This document shows, one piece after another, positions 24,949 through 33,836 of a stretch of DNA of 64,000 nt. Source of the DNA: Pseudoflavonifractor phocaeensis. Its GTDB lineage: Bacteria; Bacillota; Clostridia; Oscillospirales; Oscillospiraceae. The position numbers and the translations under genes are program-made. A model generated the notes under the pieces. It worked only from the letters and a program-made list of their open reading frames with translations, was not told the origin of the DNA and did no database searches. Location: NCBI RefSeq assembly GCF_016901955.1, contig NZ_JACJLC010000008.1, forward strand, positions 1 to 64,000, written 5' to 3'. Position 1 is the first letter of the stretch, and every line of letters begins with the position of its first letter.

Positions 24949-26985
24949 TCATCGCTTTTTGCCGCCCTTCCGGCGGCGGGGCAGGTGCATGGCCCGGCGG
25001 TTCCCCTCCCTGCGGCGGGGCTTCTTCTCCCGGGGCCTGTCCTCCTGCCTGCGCTCCCTGCGCTCCACCGGGGTGCCGCCGGGGAGGATGAGATCCACCT
25101 GGCCGCTCACCGGGTCGGCGGCGGCGCACACCACCTCCAGCTCCCCGCCGAAGGTGTACCGGCCCTTGCCGTTGACCTCCACCAGCAGCAGATGGGCCTG
25201 GTCGTACTCCCAGGGCCCGCCGGGCAGGGCCTCCACCGGCAGCAGTCCCTCCACGCCCCCGGCCACGGTGACGAACAGGCCGAACCGGGTGACCCCGGTC
25301 ACCACCCCGGAGAAGGTCTCCCCCACGTGGCCCGCCATGAACTCGGCCAGGTACCGCTTTTCGATCTCCCGCTCGGCCTCCTGGGCGGCCAGCTCCCGCT
25401 GGGAGGACTGGACGGCCCCCCGCTGGACGGCGGCGGCCAGGTTCTTCTCCTGCCGGTCCAGGGAGCCCTCCAGCAGGGCGGACAGCACCCGGTGGACCAG
25501 CAGGTCGGGGTACCGGCGGATGGGAGAGGTGAAGTGGCAGTAGAACTCCGCCCCCAGGCCGAAGTGGCCCAGATTGTCCTTGTCGTACCGGGCCTTCATC
25601 AGGGAGCGGAGCACCATCATGGACACCGCCCCCTCCACCGGCTTGCCCCTGGCCCAGTCCAGCAGCTTTTGCAGGCCGGGGCCGTCGGCGGTTTTCAGGT
25701 CGTAGCCCAGGGGAGCCACCATGGTGCGCAGGGCCTCGGTCTTTTCGGCGGAGGGCTCCTCGTGGACCCGGTAGACGCAGGGCTTTTTCTGCCGGTTCAG
25801 ATGCTCCGCCACGCACTCGTTGGCGGCCAGCATGAAGGACTCGATGAGCTTTTCGCTCTCCCCCTGCTGCCGCTGGCCCACCGCCACCGGCTTGCCCTCC
25901 CCGTCGCACACCACATAGCTCTCCTTGGTCTCCAGGTCCAGGGCCCCCCGGCGGCGGCGCAGCCCTTCCAGCCGCTTGGCCAGGGCGGCCATGTCTTTCA
26001 GCGTGGGCAGGATGTGGGCGTACCGTTCCGCCAGGGCGGGGTCCGCCCCCGCCAGCAGGGTGTTGCAGTCCTCATAGGTCATCCGCTCCTTGGAGCGGAG
26101 CACCGTCTTGGCGATCCGGTGGCGCAGCACCCGGCCGTCCGCCCCCAGGGTCAGGATGCAGGACAGGGCCAACCGGTCCACCTGGGGGTTCAGGGAGCAG
26201 ATGCCGTTGGACAGGGCCTCGGGGAGCATGGGCACCACCTGATCGGCAAAGTACACCGAGGTGCCCCGCTCCCAGGCCTCCAGGTCCAGCTGGGAGCCGG
26301 GGCGGACATAGTGGCTCACGTCGACGATGTGGACCCCCAGCACCAGGTTGCCCTCACTGTCCCGCTCCAGGCTGACGGCGTCGTCAAAGTCCTTGGAGGA
26401 GGCCCCGTCGATGGTAAAGATCAGCTTGTCCCGCAGGTCCAGCCGCCCCGCCAGGGCAGCGGGGGCCACGGTCTGGGGGATGGCCTGGGTCTCCGCCATG
26501 ACGGCGGGGGGAAAGGCGCGGACAATGTCGTGGCTGTACAGAATGGCCTCCACGGCGCTCTCCCGCCGGTCCGCCGGGCCGAACACCTCCCGCAGGATGC
26601 CCATGGGGGCGGTCTTGCCCCCGCCGAAGCCGGTCATGGCCACGGCGGCCCGCTCCCCTGCCCGGATGTTTTTCCGCTTGGTGTACACCTGGATGGCGGC
26701 GGGCAGCCGGTCATTGTCGGGCCGCAGCCACAGGCCCCGGTCCCGCCGCTCCAGCACGCCGGTGACCGTCTTGTTGGCCCGGGCCAGCACCGCCGTCACC
26801 CTGGCCACCCGGCGGCCCTTCTCCCGGTCCTCCTCGGTGACCACGGCGGACACCCGGTCCCCGTTCCAGGCTCCGCCCTCCGCCCGGGGCGGGATAAAGC
26901 AGTCCTCCCCCTCCTCCGGGATCAAAAATCCAAATCCACGGCCGCTGGCCTGGTAAATTCCAATCAACTTTTGTAATTCTTTCAT
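24949..26985 (-). CDS. rnr: Ribonuclease R
   Basis: Processive 3'-to-5' exoribonuclease that degrades structured RNA. 678 residues: N-terminal cold-shock/OB domain (IYQASGRGFGFLIPEE), RNB catalytic domain with DGASSKDFDDAVSLE (metal-binding Asp residues) and SPIRRYPDLLVHRVL, C-terminal S1 domain (FSGVVTGVTRFGLFVTV) and a basic tail rich in Arg/Lys. Start ATG follows AAAGGAATT. In many Firmicutes rnr follows secG; here a regulator and a membrane gene lie between them. No smpB follows. Confidence 0.96.
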   Translation of the reverse strand: MKELQKLIGIYQASGRGFGFLIPEEGEDCFIPPRAEGGAWNGDRVSAVVTEEDREKGRRVARVTAVLARANKTVTGVLERRDRGLWLRPDNDRLPAAIQVYTKRKNIRAGERAAVAMTGFGGGKTAPMGILREVFGPADRRESAVEAILYSHDIVRAFPPAVMAETQAIPQTVAPAALAGRLDLRDKLIFTIDGASSKDFDDAVSLERDSEGNLVLGVHIVDVSHYVRPGSQLDLEAWERGTSVYFADQVVPMLPEALSNGICSLNPQVDRLALSCILTLGADGRVLRHRIAKTVLRSKERMTYEDCNTLLAGADPALAERYAHILPTLKDMAALAKRLEGLRRRRGALDLETKESYVVCDGEGKPVAVGQRQQGESEKLIESFMLAANECVAEHLNRQKKPCVYRVHEEPSAEKTEALRTMVAPLGYDLKTADGPGLQKLLDWARGKPVEGAVSMMVLRSLMKARYDKDNLGHFGLGAEFYCHFTSPIRRYPDLLVHRVLSALLEGSLDRQEKNLAAAVQRGAVQSSQRELAAQEAEREIEKRYLAEFMAGHVGETFSGVVTGVTRFGLFVTVAGGVEGLLPVEALPGGPWEYDQAHLLLVEVNGKGRYTFGGELEVVCAAADPVSGQVDLILPGGTPVERRERRQEDRPREKKPRRREGNRRAMHLPRRRKGGKKR

Positions 26986-27015
26986 AGATAATTCCTTTCT
27001 GTGTTCACTCTGATT

Positions 27016-27044
27016 ATTATACCCCCTTTTTCTCCCCGTCTCAA
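27016..27044 (-). promoter_or_regulatory. rnr promoter
   Basis: Minus strand -35 TTGAGA (27039-27044), 17-bp spacer, -10 TATAAT (27016-27021), about 30 bp before the rnr ATG. Confidence 0.75.
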
Positions 27045-27053
27045 CGAAAAGAT

Positions 27054-27084
27054 AGGGTCCTCCGGCAAAGCCTCCGGAGGACCC
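27054..27084 (-). terminator. Terminator of the regulator/membrane gene pair
   Basis: The stem AGGGTCCTCCGG / CCGGAGGACCCT is followed on the minus strand by a weak T-stretch (ATCTTTTCG). It isolates rnr from the genes upstream. Confidence 0.7.
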
Positions 27085-27090
27085 TCAAAC

Positions 27091-27486
27091 TCAGTCAGAC
27101 GTTTTCCCGCTACAGCCCCGGACCAGGGCCAGAGTCATGGTGAGGGCCGCCGCCAGGGCGGCGGTCTGTCCGGCGGAAAACAGGCCCTGAACCAGCCCCC
27201 CCACCAAACCCGGCAGCAGGATACGGCCATCCTCCCCCACGAAGGGCAGGAAAACCAGGCTGTACAGCCGTCCGGCAAGCAGGGTGGCCGCCCACAGCAC
27301 TCCCGCCAGCACCACCCTGCCGGGGTTGGGCTGCCACATCAGCCGGGCAAAGCTTCTGACAGTTCCCACCGCCAGGGCCACCATGGCCGCCAGCATCAGC
27401 CAGCCCACAAACAGCCGCATGTAATTCATCTCAGGGGTGTAGTGGAGGGTGGTCAGGGTCAGACGCCAGGTAATCCCGGTAGCCAT
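27091..27486 (-). CDS. Hypothetical membrane protein
   Basis: 131 residues with four hydrophobic segments (FVGWLMLAAMVALAVGTV, VVLAGVLWAATLLAG, and others). It follows the XRE-membrane gene after 15 bp. No convincing ribosome site precedes the ATG; a start at MNYMRLF is possible. I do not recognise a family. Probably cotranscribed with and controlled by the upstream regulator. Confidence 0.6.
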   Translation of the reverse strand: MATGITWRLTLTTLHYTPEMNYMRLFVGWLMLAAMVALAVGTVRSFARLMWQPNPGRVVLAGVLWAATLLAGRLYSLVFLPFVGEDGRILLPGLVGGLVQGLFSAGQTAALAAALTMTLALVRGCSGKTSD

Positions 27487-27501
27487 AGTCCAGTAAATCT
27501 G

Positions 27502-27951
27502 CTAGGGCAGGTACACCGCCCAGGCACACCACAGCCCCAAACGCCGGTTTACCCGCAGGCAGAGCACGCCGCACAGGAGGAAGGGCAGCAAAAACAGCAG
27601 CCCCAGCGGCAACCCGTCCAGCCCGGTCAAAAACAGGAGCAGCAGCAGGCCCAGCAGGCCCACCCCCAGCAGCACCCCGCCCACCACCTGACGGCTTTGG
27701 GCGGGGCCCGCGGACCGGGGCGGTTCCGGCTCCTCCTCCTGCTGCCCGGCCGGTTCCTCTCCGCACACCAGCTGATCCAGGGTCACACCGAACAGGCGGC
27801 TCATGACCACCAGCTTGTCCAGGTCGGGCACCGAGCCGTTGGTCTCCCATTTGGACACCGACTGCCGGGACACCCCCAGCCGGTCGGCCAGATCTCCCTG
27901 GGACATGCCCCGTTCCTTCCGCAGGCGGCAGATGTTCTCCCCCAATGTCAT
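27502..27951 (-). CDS. XRE regulator with C-terminal membrane anchor
   Basis: 149 residues. The N-terminal 65 form a strong Cro/C1 helix-turn-helix (ICRLRKERGMSQGDLADRLG, VSRQSVSKWETNGSVPDLDK). A Pro/Glu linker is followed by two or three hydrophobic helices (VLLGVGLLGLLLLLFL, LGLLFLLPFLLCGVLCL). The ATG at 27951 follows GGAGGGG. Membrane-tethered XRE regulators of this shape are common in Clostridia. Paired with a small membrane protein downstream. Confidence 0.85.
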   Translation of the reverse strand: MTLGENICRLRKERGMSQGDLADRLGVSRQSVSKWETNGSVPDLDKLVVMSRLFGVTLDQLVCGEEPAGQQEEEPEPPRSAGPAQSRQVVGGVLLGVGLLGLLLLLFLTGLDGLPLGLLFLLPFLLCGVLCLRVNRRLGLWCAWAVYLP

Positions 27952-27974
27952 AGTATCCCCTCCTCGTCTCCTCC

Positions 27975-28003
27975 AGTATAGCCGAAGGCCCCCGCCTTGT
28001 CCA
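27975..28003 (-). promoter_or_regulatory. Promoter of the membrane-anchored XRE gene
   Basis: Minus strand -35 TGGACA (27998-28003), 17 bp, -10 TATACT (27975-27980). Confidence 0.65.
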
Positions 28004-28058
28004 CCAAGCCCCCTTGAAAGCCCCGCAACCAGCGGTTGCTTTTGGTCTTTCAAACAAC

Positions 28059-28093
28059 AAAAACGCCCTTTCGAAAACCGAAAGGGCGTTTTT
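28059..28093 (-). terminator. secG terminator
   Basis: A perfect 15-bp stem AAAAACGCCCTTTCG / CGAAAGGGCGTTTTT lies directly after secG. A further palindrome CAACCAGCGGTTG lies at about 28027-28039. Confidence 0.93.
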
Positions 28094-28103
28094 GATCACT
28101 TGC

Positions 28104-28340
28104 TTACAGCAGGCAGATGACAAAGGTGAGGATCATAAATCCGATGGCCACCCACTTGGTCATCTTGGCCAGCTTGGCGTCCCAGCTCTTGGCCTTGTTC
28201 TTGGCCAGGAAGGTGTCGGCCGCACCGGCAATGGCGCCGGACAGGCCGGCGCTCTTGCCGGACTGGAGCAGCACCACGGCGATGAGGAACAGGCAGGCCG
28301 CCACATCAATAATGCTCAGAATCAGCTTCGTGATATCCAC
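28104..28340 (-). CDS. secG: Preprotein translocase subunit SecG
   Basis: A 78-residue membrane protein of the SecYEG channel. It has two transmembrane helices (LILSIIDVAACLFLIAVVLL and MTKWVAIGFMILTFVICLL) around the family loop QSGKSAGLSGAIAGAADTF. The start codon is GTG, preceded by AAAGGACG. It is monocistronic, with its own promoter and terminator. secY is elsewhere in the window. Confidence 0.95.
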   Translation of the reverse strand: MDITKLILSIIDVAACLFLIAVVLLQSGKSAGLSGAIAGAADTFLAKNKAKSWDAKLAKMTKWVAIGFMILTFVICLL

Positions 28341-28428
28341 GCTACATCGTCCTTTCGCCCCGTCTACGGGGTCTCTCGCACTCTATTTGGGCGCAGCTGT
28401 GCTGCGCCGCATCTTACACGTAAGAAGT

Positions 28429-28457
28429 ATGATAGCACAAAGAAAGGGCGATTGCAA
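28429..28457 (-). promoter_or_regulatory. secG promoter
   Basis: Minus strand -35 TTGCAA (28452-28457), 17 bp, -10 TATCAT (28429-28434). The leader contains the hairpin GGCGCAGCTGTGCTGCGCC (about 28390-28409). Confidence 0.65.
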
Positions 28458-28473
28458 GTGGTTTTCACATTTT

Positions 28474-30249
28474 TTACGCGGAAGCCCGAAGCATCCGCCG
28501 GCTGCCCCAGCAGGTGGCCAGGAAGTAGCCGCCGTACACCGCCACCAACAGCAGGGCGGTGACAGCCCCGGAGGCCCCCACGTCCACGCGGCCCACCTGG
28601 GCAATGATCTCATTTGCGGCGGTCATGCCCACCACGGCGTGGATCAGCGCCAGGGCCAGTGGGAGAAAGAAGGCCAGAAAGACCTGCACGTCCACCGACC
28701 GGCCCCGGTCCCGCTCCGACACACCCAGCCGGGAGAGGATCTGATAGCGGCCTGCGCTGTCTGCGGCCTGGCTGAGCTGCTGAAGGGCCAGCACCGCCGC
28801 CGAGGCCACCAGGAACACCACCCCCAGGTACAGTCCGATGAAGAGCACCAGCACCTTGGTGCCCATCAGGTCCATCCAGGCGGCCTGCTTGGTGGAGTAG
28901 GAGTAGCCCCCGGTGTTCGTCAGGTCGCTCACCGCCGCCAGAAAGGCCTCCTCCGCCCCCTGAGGGTCCCCGGCGTAGTCGGCCAGAAAGTGCCACAGCA
29001 CGGCGGTGTACGCCCCGCCGTCATCATTCGGCAGGACCTCCGCCCCCTGATGCTTCAAAAAGGCCTGGGCCCGCTCGGTGCCCCAGGCGGACTCCAGGGC
29101 GGCGTAATCCGCCTCCCGAAGCCCGAACTCCCCCTGGCTATCCCGGCAGAGAGGGAAGGCCGCCCAGGGGCCGCACCAGCGGTCCGGGTCAAAGCCCCGC
29201 TCCGCCAGGGCGGCGGGCAGGTCCATGGCCTGCCCCTCCTCCTCCGGCCACACCGTCAGCTCCACGCTCCAGGGCTGGGCCTCCTCCGTCATCCGCTCCA
29301 CCGTGTTGTTCAGCCCCACCGAGGTGGCGGTGATGCCGATGGCCAGCAGCAGCATCAGGCAGATCACTGTCATGGACCGGTAGGTGGTGTTGATGCCGGC
29401 GTTGAACTGCCGGAGGATAAACAGGTTCAGGCCCTTGTAGTACAGCTTTTTGCTGCCCTGGCACAGCCGCAGCAGAAAGCCGGACAGCCCCCGGAAAAAC
29501 AGCAGGGTGCCCAGGCTGCCCAGGCCGATCATCACCCAGAACAGGGCGTCCACCCGGAGCATGCCCCGGATGAGCAGCATGGCGTAGGCCACCCCCAGCA
29601 GGGCGCAGCCCACCAGAAACAGGGCCACCGAGGCCCCCAGGCTCCTGGCCTTCAGCTCCTGGTTGGTGCGGTTGGCCCGCAGCAGGTCGATGAGCCGTTT
29701 GCGGAACAGGGACAGGGTATGGCAGACCATCACCAGCAAAAAGATCCCCACAAAGGCCAGGGCGGTGCGGACCAGGGCGGGGACGGACACGCTGAACCGG
29801 AAGGCGGTCTGGGGCACGGCAAAGAGCCCGGCGGTAAATACCGACAGGGCCTGGGACAGCACCACCCCCAGAGCCAGCCCTACCGCCAGGGCGGTCAGGG
29901 CGGTAAAAGCGGTCTCGGCCAGCAGCAGACCGGCTACCTGCCGCCGCTCCATGCCCAGCAGCAGGTAGGTGCCCAGCTCCCGGGACCGGCGGCGCACCAG
30001 GAACCCGGAGGCGTACAGGATGAGGAAGGCCAGCACCACCCACACGAACACCGACAGCATCCCGATGAGCCGCATGATACTGTCCACCAGATCCTGCCGC
30101 TGGTTGCCGCTCAGGTATTGGAGCACCGTCTGGGTCTCCAGGGCGTTGAACACATAGAAGAGGCACACGCCGAAGGCCACGGTGAGGAAATACACCCCGT
30201 AGTCCCGGAAGCTGCGCCCCACGTTTTTGACCGCAAGCTTAGAGAACAT
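28474..30249 (-). CDS. FtsX-type ABC transporter permease (BceB/VraG-like)
   Basis: About 591 residues from the ATG at 30249 (MFSKLAVKNVGRSFRDYGVYF, the typical BceB-type N-terminus). It has about ten transmembrane segments and a large extracellular domain of about 200 residues in the second half. The start overlaps the end of the ATPase gene by 11 bp. Such transporters sense or resist peptide antibiotics, normally with a BceRS two-component system, which is absent here. Substrate unknown. Confidence 0.88.
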   Translation of the reverse strand: MFSKLAVKNVGRSFRDYGVYFLTVAFGVCLFYVFNALETQTVLQYLSGNQRQDLVDSIMRLIGMLSVFVWVVLAFLILYASGFLVRRRSRELGTYLLLGMERRQVAGLLLAETAFTALTALAVGLALGVVLSQALSVFTAGLFAVPQTAFRFSVSVPALVRTALAFVGIFLLVMVCHTLSLFRKRLIDLLRANRTNQELKARSLGASVALFLVGCALLGVAYAMLLIRGMLRVDALFWVMIGLGSLGTLLFFRGLSGFLLRLCQGSKKLYYKGLNLFILRQFNAGINTTYRSMTVICLMLLLAIGITATSVGLNNTVERMTEEAQPWSVELTVWPEEEGQAMDLPAALAERGFDPDRWCGPWAAFPLCRDSQGEFGLREADYAALESAWGTERAQAFLKHQGAEVLPNDDGGAYTAVLWHFLADYAGDPQGAEEAFLAAVSDLTNTGGYSYSTKQAAWMDLMGTKVLVLFIGLYLGVVFLVASAAVLALQQLSQAADSAGRYQILSRLGVSERDRGRSVDVQVFLAFFLPLALALIHAVVGMTAANEIIAQVGRVDVGASGAVTALLLVAVYGGYFLATCWGSRRMLRASA

Positions 30250-31003
30250 CGCTCTGGTCACCTCCCAGCGTGGCCACCACATCCATGATCCGCCGGAAAA
30301 AGTCCCGCCGGCTCAGGGTCCCCCGCTCCAGCTGGGTAAACACCGCCCCGTCCCGCAAAAACAGGATGCGGTGGCAGTAGCTGGCGGTAAAGGCGTCATG
30401 GGTCACCATGAGGATGGTGGCCGCCAGTTGGGTATTCAGGGCCTCGAACCGGTCCAGCAGCAGCCGGGAGGCCTTGGAGTCCAGGGCCCCGGTGGGCTCG
30501 TCAGCCAGGATCAAAGCGGGCCGGGTGACGATGGCCCGGGCGGCCGCCGTCCGCTGCTGCTGGCCCCCGGACATCTGGTAGGGGTACTTGTTCAGGCAGT
30601 CGCCGATCTCCAGCAGCCCGGCGGTCTCCCTGACCAGGCCCTCTACCTGTCCCGCCGGAGTGCCCCGAATGGTGAGGGCCAAAGCGATGTTTTCAAAGGC
30701 GGTGAGGGTGTCCAGCAGGTTGCAGTCCTGGAACACAAAGCCCAGCCGCTCCCGCCGGAATTTGGCCAGGGCCTTGGGCTTCAGCCCCGTGATCTCCTGC
30801 CCTTCCACCCGGATGCTGCCGCCGGTGGGCCGGTCGATGGTGGCAATACAGTTGAGCAGAGTGGTCTTGCCGCTGCCCGAGGGGCCCATGATGCCCACAA
30901 ACTCGCCTTTTTCCACCGAAAGATCCACATGATCCACCGCGTGGGTAATACTGCCCTTGCCGTAATCCCGGCACAGGCCCTTGACCTCCAAGATCTGGTC
31001 CAA
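30239..31003 (-). CDS. ABC transporter ATP-binding protein (BceA-like)
   Basis: A 254-residue ATPase of the MacB/LolD/BceA group. Walker A is GPSGSGKTTLLN, the signature is MSGGQQQRTAAARAI and Walker B is ALILADEPTGALDS, followed by the H-loop VTHDAF. It forms a transporter with the overlapping permease. A -10 box TATACT lies about 17-30 bp before the gene with no good -35, which would suit an activator-dependent promoter. Confidence 0.92.
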   Translation of the reverse strand: MDQILEVKGLCRDYGKGSITHAVDHVDLSVEKGEFVGIMGPSGSGKTTLLNCIATIDRPTGGSIRVEGQEITGLKPKALAKFRRERLGFVFQDCNLLDTLTAFENIALALTIRGTPAGQVEGLVRETAGLLEIGDCLNKYPYQMSGGQQQRTAAARAIVTRPALILADEPTGALDSKASRLLLDRFEALNTQLAATILMVTHDAFTASYCHRILFLRDGAVFTQLERGTLSRRDFFRRIMDVVATLGGDQSDVL

Positions 31004-31084
31004 TCCGATCCCTCCCTTTTGTTGGGATCAGTATAGCAGGTCTATCTTAAAAATTTCTAAATCCCATCTTACCGATTGATAAAA

Positions 31085-31134
31085 TTGCCCCGGGCCCAGG
31101 GGCAAAAAAAGTCCCGGAGCACACGCTCCGGGAC
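31085..31134 (-). terminator. Terminator of the M20 hydrolase operon
   Basis: A 10-bp stem GTCCCGGAGC / GCTCCGGGAC is followed on the minus strand by seven T. A second hairpin TTGCCCC / GGGGCAA follows at 31085-31105. Confidence 0.92.
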
Positions 31135-31145
31135 GCAATGTACCG

Positions 31146-32252
31146 TCAGATCAGCCGCTGGAACAGCCCGCAGGCGACCTCCAGCAGCGGGTCGGGAAAA
31201 TCAAAGTTTTCGCTGTGAAGGGGCGGATGGTCCTCCCCGTCCCCCAGCAGGAAGAGGGCCCCCTCCGCCTGCCGCAGGTACCAGCCAAAGTCCTCCGAGC
31301 CCCGCATGGGCTCGGCCATGTCCACCACGGTAAGGCCCAGGGCCTCCGCCGCCAGGCGGACCTTCTCCACCCCGGCGGGATGGTTGGCGGTCTCGGGGAA
31401 CACGTCCTGCTCCTCCAGGGCAAGCTCCAGGCCGTAATCCGCCGCCTGCCCCTCCGCCAGGGCCGCAATGGCCCGGTGGAGCCCGTCCAGCTCCTGCTGG
31501 TACTGGGCCCGCAGGGTGAGCAGCAGCCTCCCCCGCCAGGCGGAGATGCCGAAGGCAGGCTCCCCCACGTCCATCTGCACCACGGTGGCCATCACCAGGC
31601 CCCGGTGGTCCTCCCGCCGGGTGAGCCCGGGCAGGGCGGACACCACCGCCGCCACGGCGTAGGCCGGGTTGCGGCCCAGCTCGGGGGTGCTGGCGTGGGT
31701 GGGGGCGCCGGTGAAGGACAGGATGACCCCCTTGGAGGCGCAGTTCATGGTGCCCTCCCGGAGGGCCACCGCCCCCAGGGGGTAGCCGGGCATGTTGTGG
31801 AAGGCGTATACCTCCCCGATGCCCTCCTCCTTCAGGAAGGCGGCGCAGGCCTCGCCTCCCGCCCCCACCTCCTCGGCGGGCTGGAAGATGAGGTACACGT
31901 CCCGCTCCGTCCCGGTCCCGGCCAGGGTGAGCCCCAGCAGGGCCAGAGCGGCGCTGTGGCCGTCGTGGCCGCACTTGTGGGCAACCCCCGGGTTCTGGGA
32001 GCGGTAGGGCAGGTCGGTATGTTCCTCCATGGGCAGGGCGTCAAAGTCGGCCCGGAAGGCTACCTTGCCCGCTCCCCTGCCCCGGCACAGGGCGTAAAAC
32101 CAGGTTCCCCGGTCGTACAGCTCCAGACTGGTATGGGTCCGCAGAAAGTCCACCAGGCAGGCCTTGGTCCAAATCTCCCGGCCGGACAGCTCCGGGTGGG
32201 CATGGAGCTGGTGGCGCAGCTCCGTGGCCAGGGCGATCAGGTCTTTTTTCAC
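31146..32252 (-). CDS. M20-family amidohydrolase/peptidase
   Basis: A 368-residue zinc or manganese amidohydrolase (M20D, IAA-amino acid hydrolase/N-acetyldiaminopimelate deacetylase type). Metal ligands and catalytic residues are visible in KCGHDGHSA, FQPAEEVGAGG, FHNMPG and GSEDFGWYL; the lid domain lies at about 180-290. Start is coupled to the preceding gene by ATGA overlap. Substrate unknown: an N-acyl amino acid or dipeptide. A role in lysine/diaminopimelate synthesis is possible but not supported by context. Confidence 0.88.
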   Translation of the reverse strand: MKKDLIALATELRHQLHAHPELSGREIWTKACLVDFLRTHTSLELYDRGTWFYALCRGRGAGKVAFRADFDALPMEEHTDLPYRSQNPGVAHKCGHDGHSAALALLGLTLAGTGTERDVYLIFQPAEEVGAGGEACAAFLKEEGIGEVYAFHNMPGYPLGAVALREGTMNCASKGVILSFTGAPTHASTPELGRNPAYAVAAVVSALPGLTRREDHRGLVMATVVQMDVGEPAFGISAWRGRLLLTLRAQYQQELDGLHRAIAALAEGQAADYGLELALEEQDVFPETANHPAGVEKVRLAAEALGLTVVDMAEPMRGSEDFGWYLRQAEGALFLLGDGEDHPPLHSENFDFPDPLLEVACGLFQRLI

Positions 32253-33499
32253 TGGTCCTTCCCCTTTTCCTCTTCCTCAGGCAGGACCTCCACCCGGATC
32301 TCCAGCACCCGGCGGTGGTCCACCTTGGTGACCGTCACATCCAGTCCGTCGGAGGCAAACCGGTCTCCCTCCTCAGGAATGCGGCCGATCTGGTCCATGA
32401 CCCAGCCAGAGATGGTGTTGGCGTCGCACTCGCCCTTGATGGAGAACAGGTCGAACAGATCGGCCAGATCAGCGGTACAGGAAATGATGTAGCTGCCGTC
32501 CTCCTGTTTTTTGAATTCCTCAATGACCTCGTCGTGCTCATCCCAGATCTCGCCCACCAGCTCTTCCACGATATCCTCCAGGGTGACCAGACCCTCGGTA
32601 CCGCCGTACTCATCCACTACGATGGCCAGATGGCCCTTCTCCCGCTGAAGGATCCGCAGCAGCTCGGAGATCTTGGTGTTTCCTGTGGTGTAGAGCACCG
32701 GACCGGTGATAGATTTCAGATCCTCGATGCCCCGGTAGCGGGCGGCGTGGAAATCCTTTTCGTGGATCACGCCGATGATGTCGTCCACATCCTCATGATA
32801 CACCGGCAGACGGGAGTAGCCGCTCTCGGCAAAGGCCTGGGCCACGTCCTCCATGGTATCGGTGTCCTCCACCGCCACGATATCCACTCGGGGGGTCAGG
32901 ATCTCATCCACTTCCATATCGTTGAACTCAATGGCGGAGCGGATAAGCTTGCTCTCGTGCTGGTCCAGGCCTCCCTCGCTTTCAGCCTGGTCCACCATGG
33001 TGACCAGCTCCTCTTCGGTGATGCCGTTGTCACCCTCCTGGTGGAATACCTTGGACAGCAGCCGTTTCAGCAGGCTGAACAGGAAATTCACCGGAGTGAG
33101 GATCACCATCAGCACCCGCATGATGGGAGCGGAAAACATAGCGAAGCTTTCAGGATACTCCTTGGACAGGCTCTTCGGGGAGACCTCGCCGAAGATGAGC
33201 ACCACCAGGGTGATGACTACCGTGGAGATCACCGCGCCGTTGCGCAGACGCAGTCCCTCGGTAAAAAGAACGGTGGCCAGGGAGGAGGCGGACAGGTTGA
33301 CGATGTTGTTGCCCACCAGAATGGTGGACAGCAGGTTATCGTAGTTATCCACCAGCTTCAGGGTAAGGGTGGCCCGGCGGTCGCCGGCGTCCGCCTTGCT
33401 TTTCAGGCGAATGCGATTGAGGGAGGTAAACGCGGTCTCTGTGGCGGAAAAGTAGGCCGACAGGATCACCAGGACCACCAGAACGGCGATCATGGTCAT
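32249..33499 (-). CDS. CNNM/CBS-domain hemolysin-family membrane protein (CorC/TlyC type)
   Basis: 416 residues. An N-terminal CNNM (DUF21) domain of three to four helices ([39 protein letters not shown]) is followed by two CBS domains (about 200-320; [29 protein letters not shown]) and a CorC_HlyC domain. Related proteins export Mg2+ (MpfA, CorB/C). I chose the ATG at 33499 because AGAAGG is well spaced; an ATG six codons upstream has none. The gene follows a leader of about 190 nt with an upstream small frame. Confidence 0.92.
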   Translation of the reverse strand: MTMIAVLVVLVILSAYFSATETAFTSLNRIRLKSKADAGDRRATLTLKLVDNYDNLLSTILVGNNIVNLSASSLATVLFTEGLRLRNGAVISTVVITLVVLIFGEVSPKSLSKEYPESFAMFSAPIMRVLMVILTPVNFLFSLLKRLLSKVFHQEGDNGITEEELVTMVDQAESEGGLDQHESKLIRSAIEFNDMEVDEILTPRVDIVAVEDTDTMEDVAQAFAESGYSRLPVYHEDVDDIIGVIHEKDFHAARYRGIEDLKSITGPVLYTTGNTKISELLRILQREKGHLAIVVDEYGGTEGLVTLEDIVEELVGEIWDEHDEVIEEFKKQEDGSYIISCTADLADLFDLFSIKGECDANTISGWVMDQIGRIPEEGDRFASDGLDVTVTKVDHRRVLEIRVEVLPEEEEKGKDQ

Positions 33500-33540
33500 A
33501 TTGGAACCTTCTAACATAGAAAAAAGATCAACTCCAAACA

Positions 33541-33672
33541 CTATACATGGCATGGTTTACGGAACACCAAAAGGACACCCCTATTCCCGCCTGCCGGGAA
33601 ATAAGGCTGCCCTGGTCCATGGGATGTTCTGATGTAACGCAACTGGGCGGAGGTTCGTCCACGAGGATTCAC
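33541..33672 (-). CDS. Possible leader peptide upstream of the CNNM gene
   Basis: A 43-codon frame starts at GTG 33672 with an excellent ribosome site (GAAGGAG, correct spacing) about 20 nt after the predicted transcription start. It begins MNPRGRTSAQLRY and ends 41 nt before the CNNM start. It contains several Pro and Arg codons and spans a strong hairpin (TTCCC..GGGAA, near 33583-33602). It could be a regulatory leader frame; it has no known family and may not be translated. Confidence 0.35.
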   Translation of the reverse strand: MNPRGRTSAQLRYIRTSHGPGQPYFPAGGNRGVLLVFRKPCHV

Positions 33673-33699
33673 CGTCTCCTTCACGATAGATTGTAGATA

Positions 33700-33728
33700 A
33701 GTATAGCATAGCATACGACAGATTGCAA
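33700..33728 (-). promoter_or_regulatory. Promoter of the CNNM/M20 operon
   Basis: Minus strand -35 TTGCAA (33723-33728), 17 bp, -10 TATACT (33700-33705). Transcription would begin near 33693 and give a 190-nt leader. Confidence 0.7.
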
Positions 33729-33788
33729 GAGCCCGGCCAAAAAAGAACCTTTTCTCCACAATTCCAGGGAAAACACTCCCTTTTATAC

Positions 33789-33822
33789 AAAAAAACACAC
33801 CCTGTCAATGACAGGGTGTGTT
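33789..33822 (-). terminator. Terminator of the ribosomal protein/rpoA cluster
   Basis: AACACACCCTGTCA / TGACAGGGTGTGTT forms a perfect stem followed on the minus strand by TTTTTTTG. It ends the long S10-spc-alpha transcript after rplQ. Confidence 0.93.
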
Positions 33823-33836
33823 GGAAAGCAAAGCGA

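Noticed and set aside
24985-26976. A 663-codon plus-strand frame over rnr
   Set aside because: Antisense shadow of ribonuclease R, whose catalytic motifs are complete on the minus strand.
33500-33695. M-box or yybP-ykoY riboswitch before the CNNM gene
   Set aside because: I could not align the conserved core of either class to the sequence; left as an unassigned leader.
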